Virus record (IMG/VR): IMGVR_UViG_3300027668_000016 | Coordinates: 1-64,000 of that record | DNA: 64,000 nucleotides | Source: a virus | Direction: 5' to 3' (one strand) | In this document: positions 51,518-57,857 of the stretch, piece by piece | How positions within the stretch are numbered: position 1 is the stretch's first letter | Layout: each line of letters begins with the position of its first letter | Program-made: the position numbers and the translations under genes | The notes under the pieces: model-generated | Databases searched by the model: none | What the model saw: the letters and a program-made list of their open reading frames with translations, nothing else | Told to the model about the DNA's origin: nothing

Positions 51518-53680
51518 TTACTGAAATAATTTGTTTAACGTTTTAGTTAATGGTATTAAGTTGGTTACGTTGATGGATTGAGATGATTTACCATACATCT
51601 TCTTAAAGCTTTCCATTCCATAAGATGCATCATAACTACCACCTGATATAAAGTAAGATAGAATCTTAACTCCAGCCATCTCCATTTTTTTAACCTGCTT
51701 TGATGTATGTGCTATTGCACCTTCACCACCATATTCCATATCACCATTACTAAACCCTGGGTAACCATCGGAGAAGTTAATGAAGTAAGAATCAACACCT
51801 TTAGAAGTTTTGATGATATCATCTAAGATAGCCTCAAAACACAAACCTTCCGGAGTAGTCCCAGAAGGATTAAGATATTTAAAAGTTTGTTGAATCTTAT
51901 TAATTTTATCTTTTCGTGAATCGTAAGCGATTAACATTAATGGTTGAACTGATTGAGTAGAATTACCTTGAATACTTCTGTATGAAATAACTACATCTAA
52001 ATTAGAAGTCATCGAAGCAGCCTTAGCGATTGCAACAGCAGCTGTTTGTGAATTAGTCCATTTGCTCCCACCCATTGATGAACTAGCATCAATTGATATA
52101 TGAACAAGCGCTGGATTATGTTTATCAATTATCATCTGGTCAAATATGTTTGTGTTACCCATACCTAACTCATGTAGTAACCGACCTGATATCTTACCGT
52201 TCTTCATACGAGGTGTAGTTAGTGAACGTTCTTCAGAACGAAGTTTCAACTTACGACCCAACATAGTACCAATCTGAATTCCTTTAGTTATTGATGGTTG
52301 GTTACGTTCACATGCCCAAGGGTAAGTACTTAACATACCAATTGTATCTGATTCAGCTAATGCTTTTGAAAAGTTTCTAACTACAACTACTGCAGTTTTT
52401 CTTGATTGTCTCCAATAATGGTCTGAATTATAATCATTACCAACTATCTTTTCTTCAATACCCGCTTTAGATAATGTTTCTAATTTTTGTTGTTCTGTTT
52501 TTGAAACTTTCTTTTTAGTAATCTCACCATTTTGAAATTGTTTTTGTTTCTTAATAGCGTTTTCTAACATTCGTTTCTGGCGGTCTGTAAATTTACCATC
52601 ACCACTAACTGCTTCTTCAGTAGCGATATCCACATTCCCACCATCACCACCAGCTCCATTGGGATTGTAAGCGGTTGAACTACTTTTAACTGCATCACCA
52701 TCAGCATCACCTTTCGTTTCATCCTTTCCATCGGAATCTTGCTTTGATTCAGTATCACCATTTGATTCTGAATTATCAGTACCATCAGTTTCAGTAGAGT
52801 CACCTCCACCCCCACTACCGCTACCTTCATCAGTTTCTCCATCCTTACTCTTTTCACCTTCATCATTTTCATCACCCTCTTCAGTTTGGGTTTGGTTAGG
52901 TAATGAATCTTCAACCATTGTGAAAATCTCACAAGCTAATTCCATTACCTGTGTAGTGTTTTCTAATCTTTTGATATTTTTAAGGTCAATCATATCCCAT
53001 ACTTTCTGTAACATTGGTAGAGCCTCTAAATCACGATTCTCATTAATGAAATTACAGATACGGAACATATAAGATTCCCAATCATCAGTTCGGAATTCCG
53101 AAGATGTTAAACCTTTATCAATAATCCGAGCGTTGAAGTACTTATCGTACATTGCGTGGTAGTAACCTTTATAACCAGGAGAAGTAGAATAGATATAGTA
53201 ATCAATTCGTCTATCTTCAATAATATTGATTAAATCTTTAACAATACCTTGAACATACTGGCGAACCCGATTGTAACCCATCCCATGCTTTTCTCCTAAA
53301 GATTCCAAATAATCATAAGTGATATGTTTAGGATAATCGTTAGCTCTTAGGTTATCTAACGTAGTGAAATCAGTTAGTTTGATATGAGAACCCTCATGCA
53401 ATGCCAACCCAACGGTTGAATCAAAATCTTTACCATCCATCTTAGCTGATATAGTAACAGTTTTACCATCTGTATAAGAATCACCACGCTCATCAAATTT
53501 AACCTTAATGTTATCATTAGTTACAATGTTAACGAAGTTACCGATAGCTCTCTTATAAGAGGCAAGAGCCATTAGGTTTGAGGATTTTTTATCTTCTTTA
53601 TCTATTAAATTAGAATCATCATCTCCGAACAAATCATTTCCAATCCAATAATCAGAATGTTGGTGTGTGTCTTTTTTCAT
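51518..53680 (-). CDS. VWA-domain protein, CobT/ViaA-like partner of AAA+ ATPase
   Basis: A 720-residue protein. I start at MKKDTHQHSDYWIGNDLFGD, because it follows the AT-rich leader typical here; a start 12 codons upstream is possible. It has an N-terminal helical domain containing ALHEGSHIKLTDF, a zincin-like HExxH-style motif. A long Asp/Ser/Gly/Glu linker follows (about residues 265-345). The C-terminal von Willebrand A domain has a complete MIDAS: DASSSMGG (about 529), SGTTPEG (about 603) and FSDGYPG (about 636). CobT of cobalt chelatase has this same build, an acidic linker before a VWA domain. It pairs with the AAA+ gene downstream. Confidence 0.9.
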   Translation of the reverse strand: MKKDTHQHSDYWIGNDLFGDDDSNLIDKEDKKSSNLMALASYKRAIGNFVNIVTNDNIKVKFDERGDSYTDGKTVTISAKMDGKDFDSTVGLALHEGSHIKLTDFTTLDNLRANDYPKHITYDYLESLGEKHGMGYNRVRQYVQGIVKDLINIIEDRRIDYYIYSTSPGYKGYYHAMYDKYFNARIIDKGLTSSEFRTDDWESYMFRICNFINENRDLEALPMLQKVWDMIDLKNIKRLENTTQVMELACEIFTMVEDSLPNQTQTEEGDENDEGEKSKDGETDEGSGSGGGGDSTETDGTDNSESNGDTESKQDSDGKDETKGDADGDAVKSSSTAYNPNGAGGDGGNVDIATEEAVSGDGKFTDRQKRMLENAIKKQKQFQNGEITKKKVSKTEQQKLETLSKAGIEEKIVGNDYNSDHYWRQSRKTAVVVVRNFSKALAESDTIGMLSTYPWACERNQPSITKGIQIGTMLGRKLKLRSEERSLTTPRMKNGKISGRLLHELGMGNTNIFDQMIIDKHNPALVHISIDASSSMGGSKWTNSQTAAVAIAKAASMTSNLDVVISYRSIQGNSTQSVQPLMLIAYDSRKDKINKIQQTFKYLNPSGTTPEGLCFEAILDDIIKTSKGVDSYFINFSDGYPGFSNGDMEYGGEGAIAHTSKQVKKMEMAGVKILSYFISGGSYDASYGMESFKKMYGKSSQSINVTNLIPLTKTLNKLFQ

Positions 53681-53726
53681 ATTTTTTAATTTTAAATTTC
53701 TATTAGATTCAATCATCTCCCTTTCT

Positions 53727-53803
53727 TATTACATAATAAAGATAGGTATTTTATATTTAATAACCTAACATTTTATGTTAATTTTTGTTAAAGTTATTAA
53801 CAA
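53727..53803 (-). promoter_or_regulatory. Class-A promoter-like element P4 (VWA gene)
   Basis: Minus strand TTGTTAATAACTTTAACA then AAAATTAACATAAAATGTTAGG, with proximal box CTATCTTTATTATGTAA. Its distal half (28 bases) is nearly identical to that of P8. Confidence 0.5.
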
Positions 53804-54001
53804 TCAAAATAGGGATTTGATTAGTTTCTTATAATCTATGGATAGTAACCCTATCATAGATAACATAATTGAGGTCAATGTAAAGGCCATCTCATTCAAC
53901 ACCCCCGAAAAGGTGATGTAATTAGAGAGCGTCCCACTCATTGTGTTTGTAGCGATTACGAATCCAGCTACTGATAATAAAATTGCTTGATAATTTTTCA
54001 T
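53804..54001 (-). CDS. Two-helix membrane protein (65 aa)
   Basis: Two transmembrane segments (AILLSVAGFVIATNTMSG; MAFTLTSIMLSMIGLLSI) and a basic end (DYKKLIKSLF). This size and topology fit holins and other small phage membrane proteins, but it is not next to a lysin. Class-A element P5 lies directly upstream. Confidence 0.7.
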   Translation of the reverse strand: MKNYQAILLSVAGFVIATNTMSGTLSNYITFSGVLNEMAFTLTSIMLSMIGLLSIDYKKLIKSLF

Positions 54002-54023
54002 ATTGTATATCTCTTAATGATTA

Positions 54024-54084
54024 CAATACTAAAGTACGAAAAAAGATTGGGATTACCAAACTTCCAATGTTAACAAATTGTTAA
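54024..54084 (-). promoter_or_regulatory. Class-A promoter-like element P5 (65-aa membrane gene)
   Basis: Minus strand TTAACAATTTGTTAACATT, GGAAG, TTTGGTA; proximal box CGTACTTTAGTATTG. The distal 30 bases are identical to P1. Confidence 0.62.
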
Positions 54085-54087
54085 GTT

Positions 54088-55056
54088 TTAATTTGATAAA
54101 GGGGCTTTAATTGATGGATGGGATTTATATCCTAGTAGCTCAATATCAAATTTACCATTTAAAATATCTACATTAGATAATTTAATAGTAGGTAAATCAA
54201 AATTATTTCTTTTTATTTGCTCTTCTGCTTGTTCAATGTGATTAAGATATAGATGGGTATCACCTAAGTTACCAATCAACCTACCTGCGACCATATTAAC
54301 TTCTTTTGCTAATAACTCCAATAACAAACCATAGGATGCTATGTTGAAAGGTAATCCTAAGAATGTATCTACTGAACGTTGATTCCACATTAGGGATAGT
54401 GTTCGTGTTGGTACATTGTACTCATTCATCTCTTGTTCAATAAAGTCGTGATGCATATATGAACCTCCATTATTACCAAACCAAGTAAATCTCTCACTCA
54501 GACTTAACTCTCTTGTATAAACTTGAAATCCATAATGGCAGGGTGGTAAAGTCATATTATTTAACTTTCCAACGTTCCAAGCGTTGACCATTAATCGTCT
54601 TGAATCCGGATTTGTTTTAAGGTCGTTGATTAGGTTAGCGATTTGGTCGAACCCATTCCAATCTCTCCATTGCTTTCCATATATAGGGCCTAATTCACCC
54701 CAACTTTTTGCTCTTAACGAATCGGTTTTGATAGTATCAATGAATTTCATCATTGATTCGGGATTTTGATTGTTTTTACAATATGCCTTATAAGCATCAC
54801 CATTCCAAATGTTGCAACCATTATCAACTAAGTACTTGATGTTTGTATCTCCTTTCAGAAACCAAATCAATTCAGTCATCATTGTTTTAAATGCAACCTT
54901 TTTAGTTGTTAACAAAGGAAACCCATCTGACATATTATGTGTTATCTGTCTTCCGAAAACGGATAGTGTGCCTGTTCCGGTTCTATCCATCTTATCTACT
55001 CCAATTTCTAAAATGTCTTCGAGTAATGTGTTATATTGATAATCTAAGTTATTCAT
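54088..55056 (-). CDS. thyA: Thymidylate synthase, ThyA type
   Basis: Converts dUMP to dTMP with methylene-tetrahydrofolate, feeding phage DNA synthesis. Family blocks in order: DRTGTGTLSVFGRQITHNMS, FPLLTTKKVAFKTMMTEL, LIWFLKGDTNI, catalytic Cys173 in LPPCHYGFQVY, WNQRSVDTFLGLPFNIASYG and GDTHLYLNHIEQ. At 322 residues it is longer than T4 Td (286) because of an insert after the active site. There is no intron. No dihydrofolate reductase is nearby. Confidence 0.95.
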   Translation of the reverse strand: MNNLDYQYNTLLEDILEIGVDKMDRTGTGTLSVFGRQITHNMSDGFPLLTTKKVAFKTMMTELIWFLKGDTNIKYLVDNGCNIWNGDAYKAYCKNNQNPESMMKFIDTIKTDSLRAKSWGELGPIYGKQWRDWNGFDQIANLINDLKTNPDSRRLMVNAWNVGKLNNMTLPPCHYGFQVYTRELSLSERFTWFGNNGGSYMHHDFIEQEMNEYNVPTRTLSLMWNQRSVDTFLGLPFNIASYGLLLELLAKEVNMVAGRLIGNLGDTHLYLNHIEQAEEQIKRNNFDLPTIKLSNVDILNGKFDIELLGYKSHPSIKAPLSN

Positions 55057-55076
55057 CTTTGTTTTGGTTTAGTATA

Positions 55077-55226
55077 TCAGCATTCAACCACCAATGCGTT
55101 ATTACTGCTATCTTCATAAAATTCTTTTAGTCTATTTACTAACCATTGGTGGTTAGGGTGTTTCTTTGTAGCTAGTAATCTAAATGATATTTCATCAACT
55201 AACTTTTTAACATCCTCATCTTTCAT
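55077..55226 (-). CDS. Tiny hypothetical protein (49 aa)
   Basis: MKDEDVKKLVDEISFRLLAT, then HPNHQWLVNRLKEFYEDSS; helical. It lies 12 bases after the SET-domain gene and 20 before thyA. No motif recognised. Confidence 0.6.
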   Translation of the reverse strand: MKDEDVKKLVDEISFRLLATKKHPNHQWLVNRLKEFYEDSSNNALVVEC

Positions 55227-55238
55227 AGTACTCTTTAA

Positions 55239-55568
55239 TTATTTGGGGTTATTCTGTGGGTCATAAAATATATATTTGCACGTAATCTCATCACCTGCAA
55301 TAATATCTTCTATTGTATTTAATTCTAAATAGGGTTGTACATACTCATCTGATATAATCACATTTTCACAATTAGGAGTATCGCTGTGATTATAAAAACC
55401 ACCTAATGGTAATCGTAACCAATCATCCGTTGTAACGTTATACTTTACTCTAATGTGTGATACACCTATATGTGTACCTTTTGGGATATCTACTTTAGTG
55501 AATAACCCCACACCTTCAATCTTACTTTCTTTTATTGTTAAGTAATCTGGTAGTGGTTTGTAACTCAC
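55239..55568 (-). CDS. Small SET-domain protein (109 aa), GTG start
   Basis: A compact SET-domain lysine-methyltransferase fold. IEGVGLFTKVDIPKGTHIG matches the SET N-terminal strands. GGFYNHSDTPNCENV contains the NHSxxPN catalytic motif, and LNTIEDIIAGDEITCKYIFY contains GDEIT with the following Tyr. It starts with GTG overlapping the preceding stop (GTGA). At 109 residues it lacks pre- and post-SET domains. The NHSxxPN motif is intact, so it may be active; its target is unknown. Confidence 0.85.
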   Translation of the reverse strand: MSYKPLPDYLTIKESKIEGVGLFTKVDIPKGTHIGVSHIRVKYNVTTDDWLRLPLGGFYNHSDTPNCENVIISDEYVQPYLELNTIEDIIAGDEITCKYIFYDPQNNPK

Positions 55569-55732
55569 TTAGTTTTATTTAGTAGTTGTTTAAAAGCACT
55601 TTCAATTGATTCTAATTGGGTTAACTTAGGGTTATCCTGTCTTAGTACTTTACTTGCGTTAATTATTACTTCTCTGATACCATATGAATGAGCTTCCATA
55701 AGCACCTCTTCTATTTGTTCTTCTACTGTCAT
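55565..55732 (-). CDS. Tiny hypothetical protein (55 aa)
   Basis: MTVEEQIEEVLMEAHSYGIR then LTQLESIESAFKQLLNKTK; fully helical and coupled to the SET gene by a 4-base overlap. It follows the tRNA-like cluster, with which it is probably co-transcribed. Not recognised. Confidence 0.65.
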   Translation of the reverse strand: MTVEEQIEEVLMEAHSYGIREVIINASKVLRQDNPKLTQLESIESAFKQLLNKTK

Positions 55733-55753
55733 AATCATTTACTAATTAAAATT

Positions 55754-55821
55754 GGTGGGGGTGAGAAGGCTAGCTGTGTCTGGCAATGCCAATTTCTGCT
55801 TCAATCTCATCCGTACCCACC
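55754..55821 (-). ncRNA. 68-nt folded element at the end of the tRNA-like cluster
   Basis: In the minus-strand RNA four stems are nested: GGTGGG/CCCACC, TGAGA/TCTCA, AGC/GCT and TGGC/GCCA with a 3-base loop. It is four bases from the neighbouring tRNA-Gly-like gene, the same spacing as within the cluster. It does not fold as a tRNA. It could be a processing hairpin, a decayed tRNA or a separate small RNA. Confidence 0.5.
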
Positions 55822-55825
55822 TTTG

Positions 55826-55897
55826 AGCGGGAGGTTGGAACTGCCCCAACTTCTTTGTACTGGAAGTACAACGAGTTTCTCTTAACTCTTCTCTCGC
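55826..55897 (-). tRNA. tRNA-Gly(UCC)-like gene 1 with non-canonical elbow
   Basis: 72 nt. The arms sit with the exact tRNA spacing 7-2-(4/8/4)-1-(5/7/5)-4-(5/7/5)-7-1. The acceptor GCGAGAG/CTCCCGC has one A-C mismatch. The anticodon arm TTGTA-CTTCCAG-TACAA gives UCC (reads GGA) with U33. Glycyl identity is kept: GCG/CGC at the acceptor top, C35-C36, discriminator U73. The D-loop TAAGAGAA lacks the GG pair, the T-loop is GGCAGTT instead of TTCRANN, and position 8 is A. Confidence 0.72.
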
Positions 55898-55902
55898 ATT
55901 TG

Positions 55903-55974
55903 AGCGGAGGGTTGGAATCGCACCAACACCTTCTATCTGGATGATAAATGTCTTACTACTAAGACTTCCCCCGC
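55903..55974 (-). tRNA. tRNA-Gly(UCC)-like gene 2, A33 variant
   Basis: 72 nt with the same arm geometry. Acceptor GCGGGGG/CCTCCGC, D-arm GTCT-TAGTAGTA-AGAC, anticodon arm TTTAT-CATCCAG-ATAGA, T-arm GTTGG-TGCGATT-CCAAC, U73. The anticodon is UCC but position 33 is A rather than the universal U. The T-loop begins TGC rather than TTC and the D-loop lacks GG. It may be charged with glycine yet decode poorly. Confidence 0.68.
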
Positions 55975-55980
55975 AATATA

Positions 55981-56038
55981 GAGAATGATAACCGGTAGCT
56001 TAAACTGAGCGGCCTTATCTCAATCTTTAATCATTCTC
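55981..56038 (-). ncRNA. 58-nt folded element inside the tRNA-like cluster
   Basis: Perfect 9-bp terminal stem GAGAATGAT/ATCATTCTC closes the element. Inside, TTGAG and CTCAG can pair around a 9-base loop. It is spaced five and six bases from the tRNA-Gly-like genes on each side. It may be a truncated (arm-lacking) tRNA or an RNA-processing signal. Confidence 0.5.
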
Positions 56039-56043
56039 CTTTG

Positions 56044-56115
56044 AGCGAAAGGTTGGAACTGCCCCAACTTCTCTATACTGGAAGTATAGCGGGTTTCTCT
56101 TAACCCCTCTCTCGC
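56044..56115 (-). tRNA. tRNA-Gly(UCC)-like gene 3 with non-canonical elbow
   Basis: 72 nt, fully paired acceptor GCGAGAG/CTTTCGC (one G-U), D-arm GGGT-TAAGAGAA-ACCC, anticodon arm CTATA-CTTCCAG-TATAG (UCC, U33), T-arm GTTGG-GGCAGTT-CCAAC, discriminator U. Its T-arm and D-loop are identical to gene 1, while the anticodon and D stems differ by compensating changes, so selection has kept the fold. A promoter-like element lies immediately upstream. Confidence 0.75.
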
Positions 56116-56121
56116 ATTTAT

Positions 56122-56157
56122 TATGTAAATATACAAATAAAAATTGATATAACCTAA
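56122..56157 (-). promoter_or_regulatory. Promoter-like element for the tRNA-like cluster
   Basis: Minus strand TTAGGTTATATCAATTT, then TTTGTATATTTACATAAT ending a few bases before the first tRNA-Gly-like gene, so transcription would start at or near its 5' end. Confidence 0.55.
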
Positions 56158-56436
56158 TTATATACCATAATATTTTATTGTACGTTTTTTAATAGCCGAT
56201 ATTATCGAATCATCTTTTTGTGCATTAATTGAGGTATCCCATAACTTCTTCATAAACATCATATGGTGTGGTTGGATATCAAATCCCATCTCACCATCAA
56301 ATGTATTTAATGAGCCTGTAATAAGTGCGTTTACAATCTGAATATCTCCCGTATCTACTGTAGATTCTTTCGAATTTTCCATCAATTTCTTTAGATATAC
56401 TATTTTATCGGTTATTTCTATACTTTCCCACATCAT
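56158..56436 (-). CDS. Hypothetical protein (92 aa)
   Basis: MMWESIEITDKIVYLKKLME; residues 30-70 read IQIVNALITGSLNTFDGEMG and QPHHMMFMKKLWDTSINAQK. Helical. No motif recognised. It has its own host-like promoter element upstream and lies between tRNA-Glu and the tRNA-Gly-like cluster. Confidence 0.68.
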   Translation of the reverse strand: MMWESIEITDKIVYLKKLMENSKESTVDTGDIQIVNALITGSLNTFDGEMGFDIQPHHMMFMKKLWDTSINAQKDDSIISAIKKRTIKYYGI

Positions 56437-56437
56437 T

Positions 56438-56478
56438 TGAATACAAATATACGAAATTTAATTCATATATCCTAATTT
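56438..56478 (-). promoter_or_regulatory. Host-like promoter before the 92-aa gene
   Basis: Minus strand AAATTAGGATATATGAATT, then TTCGTATATTTGTATTC. TATATTTG fits the Bacteroidota -7 element; the distal part TTAGG is shared with the other copies. Confidence 0.55.
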
Positions 56479-56501
56479 ATTTACTATTATTTTTACTATT
56501 G

Positions 56502-56573
56502 TAGCCCGTAAGAGAATCGAACTCTTATTTTACGGATGAAAACCGTATATCCTAACCGTTAGATGAACGGGCC
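56502..56573 (-). tRNA. tRNA-Glu(UUC)
   Basis: 72 nt. Acceptor GGCCCGT/ACGGGCT, anticodon stem TACGG/CCGTA with loop TTTTCAT (anticodon UUC), and canonical T-arm AGAG-TTCGATT-CTCT. The D-loop contains GG. CCA is not encoded. It supports translation of GAA codons. Its canonical form shows that the odd tRNA-Gly-like genes nearby are not a general feature of this phage's tRNAs. Confidence 0.93.
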
Positions 56574-56578
56574 ATTGA

Positions 56579-56737
56579 TTATTTTTTATTAAATCTATCT
56601 AAACATAGATGAATGTACGTTATACTATCAGAAGAACCTATTAATACATCAGCTTTCCAATATTTTTTACAAATTTCATCTACATTGAGCTTTTTTAATG
56701 ATACTAACTTAGGTACATACACTTTATTCAATCCCAT
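56579..56737 (-). CDS. Tiny hypothetical protein (52 aa)
   Basis: MGLNKVYVPKLVSLKKLNVD then WKADVLIGSSDSITYIHLCL. Ends five bases before tRNA-Glu, so both are probably on one transcript from the promoter-like element upstream. Not recognised. Confidence 0.6.
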   Translation of the reverse strand: MGLNKVYVPKLVSLKKLNVDEICKKYWKADVLIGSSDSITYIHLCLDRFNKK

Positions 56738-56741
56738 AACT

Positions 56742-56775
56742 ACAAATATACACAATTAATTTGGGAATTACAAGC
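56742..56775 (-). promoter_or_regulatory. Host-like promoter before the 52-aa gene and tRNA-Glu
   Basis: Minus strand TTGTAATTCCCAAATTAA then GTGTATATTTGTAG; TATATTTG fits the -7 element and TTG lies at about the right distance for -33. It ends a few bases before the ATG. Confidence 0.5.
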
Positions 56776-56778
56776 ATT

Positions 56779-57096
56779 TTACTTCTTTTTTCTACCTATA
56801 ATGATTGGAATTGTTATTGATACTGAACCTAACGCTGTTGCGAGTATATCTTTTCCATCAAATTTACCACCACGACCCTTATCGTAGGCCTCCTTAGCGA
56901 TTCCAGCTACAATACCTGTGCCGATTGAGATTAATACTCTATTTGATTCTTTAAGTTCGAACCGATTCAACCCTATATAGGTAGTTGATGTTATAAAACC
57001 ACCTGCCACAAAGTGAGTTACCTTGTCTGATGGGATTGTTTGTGTCATACCCACCATTCCGATGAGTAATGCTACTGTTGTTAATACTTCTTTCAT
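56779..57096 (-). CDS. Exported protein, YfiM/DUF2279-like (105 aa)
   Basis: N-terminal signal-peptide-like segment (KEVLTTVALLIGMVGMTQT). Then SDKVTHFVAGGFITSTTYIG and GIAKEAYDKGRGGKFDGKDI with ATALGSV, the pattern DKxxHFxaG ... AKExyD ... D..AT.LG of YfiM-type periplasmic/lipoprotein families. There is no lipobox Cys. The second half may be membrane-associated (ITIPIIIG). A role in the host envelope is likely; function unknown. Confidence 0.78.
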   Translation of the reverse strand: MKEVLTTVALLIGMVGMTQTIPSDKVTHFVAGGFITSTTYIGLNRFELKESNRVLISIGTGIVAGIAKEAYDKGRGGKFDGKDILATALGSVSITIPIIIGRKKK

Positions 57097-57102
57097 ATAA
57101 CT

Positions 57103-57174
57103 TTATTTTTTATTTATAAACCATCTCCAATGTTCCGCTTTCCATAGGTTAGGGTTTTTAATGTCTTCGTTCAT
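57103..57174 (-). CDS. Possible micro-ORF (23 aa)
   Basis: MNEDIKNPNLWKAEHWRWF followed by INKK. It starts one base after the stop of the T9SS-domain gene and ends seven bases before the next ATG. The tight fit and three Trp make it worth listing, but at this length chance cannot be excluded. Confidence 0.35.
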   Translation of the reverse strand: MNEDIKNPNLWKAEHWRWFINKK

Positions 57175-57175
57175 C

Positions 57176-57499
57176 TTAATGTATTGATGTTATAGTTCCA
57201 CTCTTACTAATACCATTTAGATGGCCTTCACATTTCATAGTTAGTTTATACACATAGGTAGTATCAAATGGTAATCCATCCCAACCTTCGACAGGGTCGT
57301 TTGTCCAAAACACCAACACACCATCCCTATCAAATATTTGTAAGTCGTATTGATTTACACTAAGTGTATCATCAAACACAGGTTTCCAAATATCATTATG
57401 CCCATCCCCATTTGGTGTGAATGCATTTGGGATGTAAACATCTTGTGCGAATGATGTTGTTCCAACAAACATCGCTACTACTATTAATAACTTCTTCAT
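57176..57499 (-). CDS. Stand-alone T9SS type B sorting domain (gliding-motility C-terminal domain) with signal peptide
   Basis: 107 residues: a signal peptide (MKKLLIVVAMFVGTTSFAQ) followed directly by one CHU_C/gliding-motility C-terminal domain. Its signature is IPNAFTPNGDGHNDIW (residues 23-38), then YDLQIFDRDGVLVFWTND, GWDG and YVYKLTMKC ... GTITSIH. In Bacteroidota this domain is the C-terminal address label of large secreted proteins, read by the type IX secretion system; here there is no cargo. The protein should enter the periplasm by Sec and could engage or block the T9SS, or be displayed on the surface. It overlaps the 37-residue gene upstream by four bases. Confidence 0.9.
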   Translation of the reverse strand: MKKLLIVVAMFVGTTSFAQDVYIPNAFTPNGDGHNDIWKPVFDDTLSVNQYDLQIFDRDGVLVFWTNDPVEGWDGLPFDTTYVYKLTMKCEGHLNGISKSGTITSIH

Positions 57500-57609
57500 A
57501 ACTTATAACTTTCTTTTTCGTTTCTATTGTATAACGCATCTAATAATTTATGTGCTACCTCTTCGGATATCTCATTCGAATTATACAAATTAAATATTAA
57601 CTTTCTCAT
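57496..57609 (-). CDS. Tiny hypothetical protein (37 aa)
   Basis: MRKLIFNLYNSNEISEEVAH, KLLDALYNRNEKESYKL. Four-base overlaps with both neighbours (ATGA) show translational coupling between the 83-residue gene and the T9SS-domain gene. Helical, no motif. Confidence 0.65.
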   Translation of the reverse strand: MRKLIFNLYNSNEISEEVAHKLLDALYNRNEKESYKL

Positions 57610-57857
57610 ACGTTCCATTTAAAATCCTCAACCCATATAGGATTATTCTCCATATAAGCACCAAATGTATTAAACTCTAAATACTCAGCGGCTTCATCCA
57701 TATCCATACCATCTTTAATCAGCAATTCGATACATTTGGTTCTTGAATACACCACCTTCCACATATTTGGTTCGAATCCAATGATACAATCATTAAACCC
57801 ATCGGCGAACAGAATATCATCTGAACTTCCGTAGTGTTCTATTATCTTCTCTCTCAT
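57606..57857 (-). CDS. Conserved small phage protein (83 aa)
   Basis: Contains FADGFNDCIIGFEPNMWKVV, then YSRTKCIELLIKDGMDMDEA and NPIWVEDF. I recall this DGFDxAIIG...P.W pattern as a frequent short protein in marine phages, with no assigned function. Confidence 0.75.
   Translation of the reverse strand: MREKIIEHYGSSDDILFADGFNDCIIGFEPNMWKVVYSRTKCIELLIKDGMDMDEAAEYLEFNTFGAYMENNPIWVEDFKWNV

Noticed and set aside
52564-52932. 122-residue frame on the minus strand inside the VWA gene
   Set aside because: Out-of-frame reading of the acidic linker, giving a Met/Lys/Val-rich nonsense sequence. The VWA frame is continuous and has motifs.
55826-56115. tRNA-like genes read on the plus strand (anticodon GGA, serine)
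   Set aside because: On the plus strand the linkers between arms are 0, 4 and 4 instead of 2, 1 and 4, and the T-arm is poor. On the minus strand the spacing is exact.
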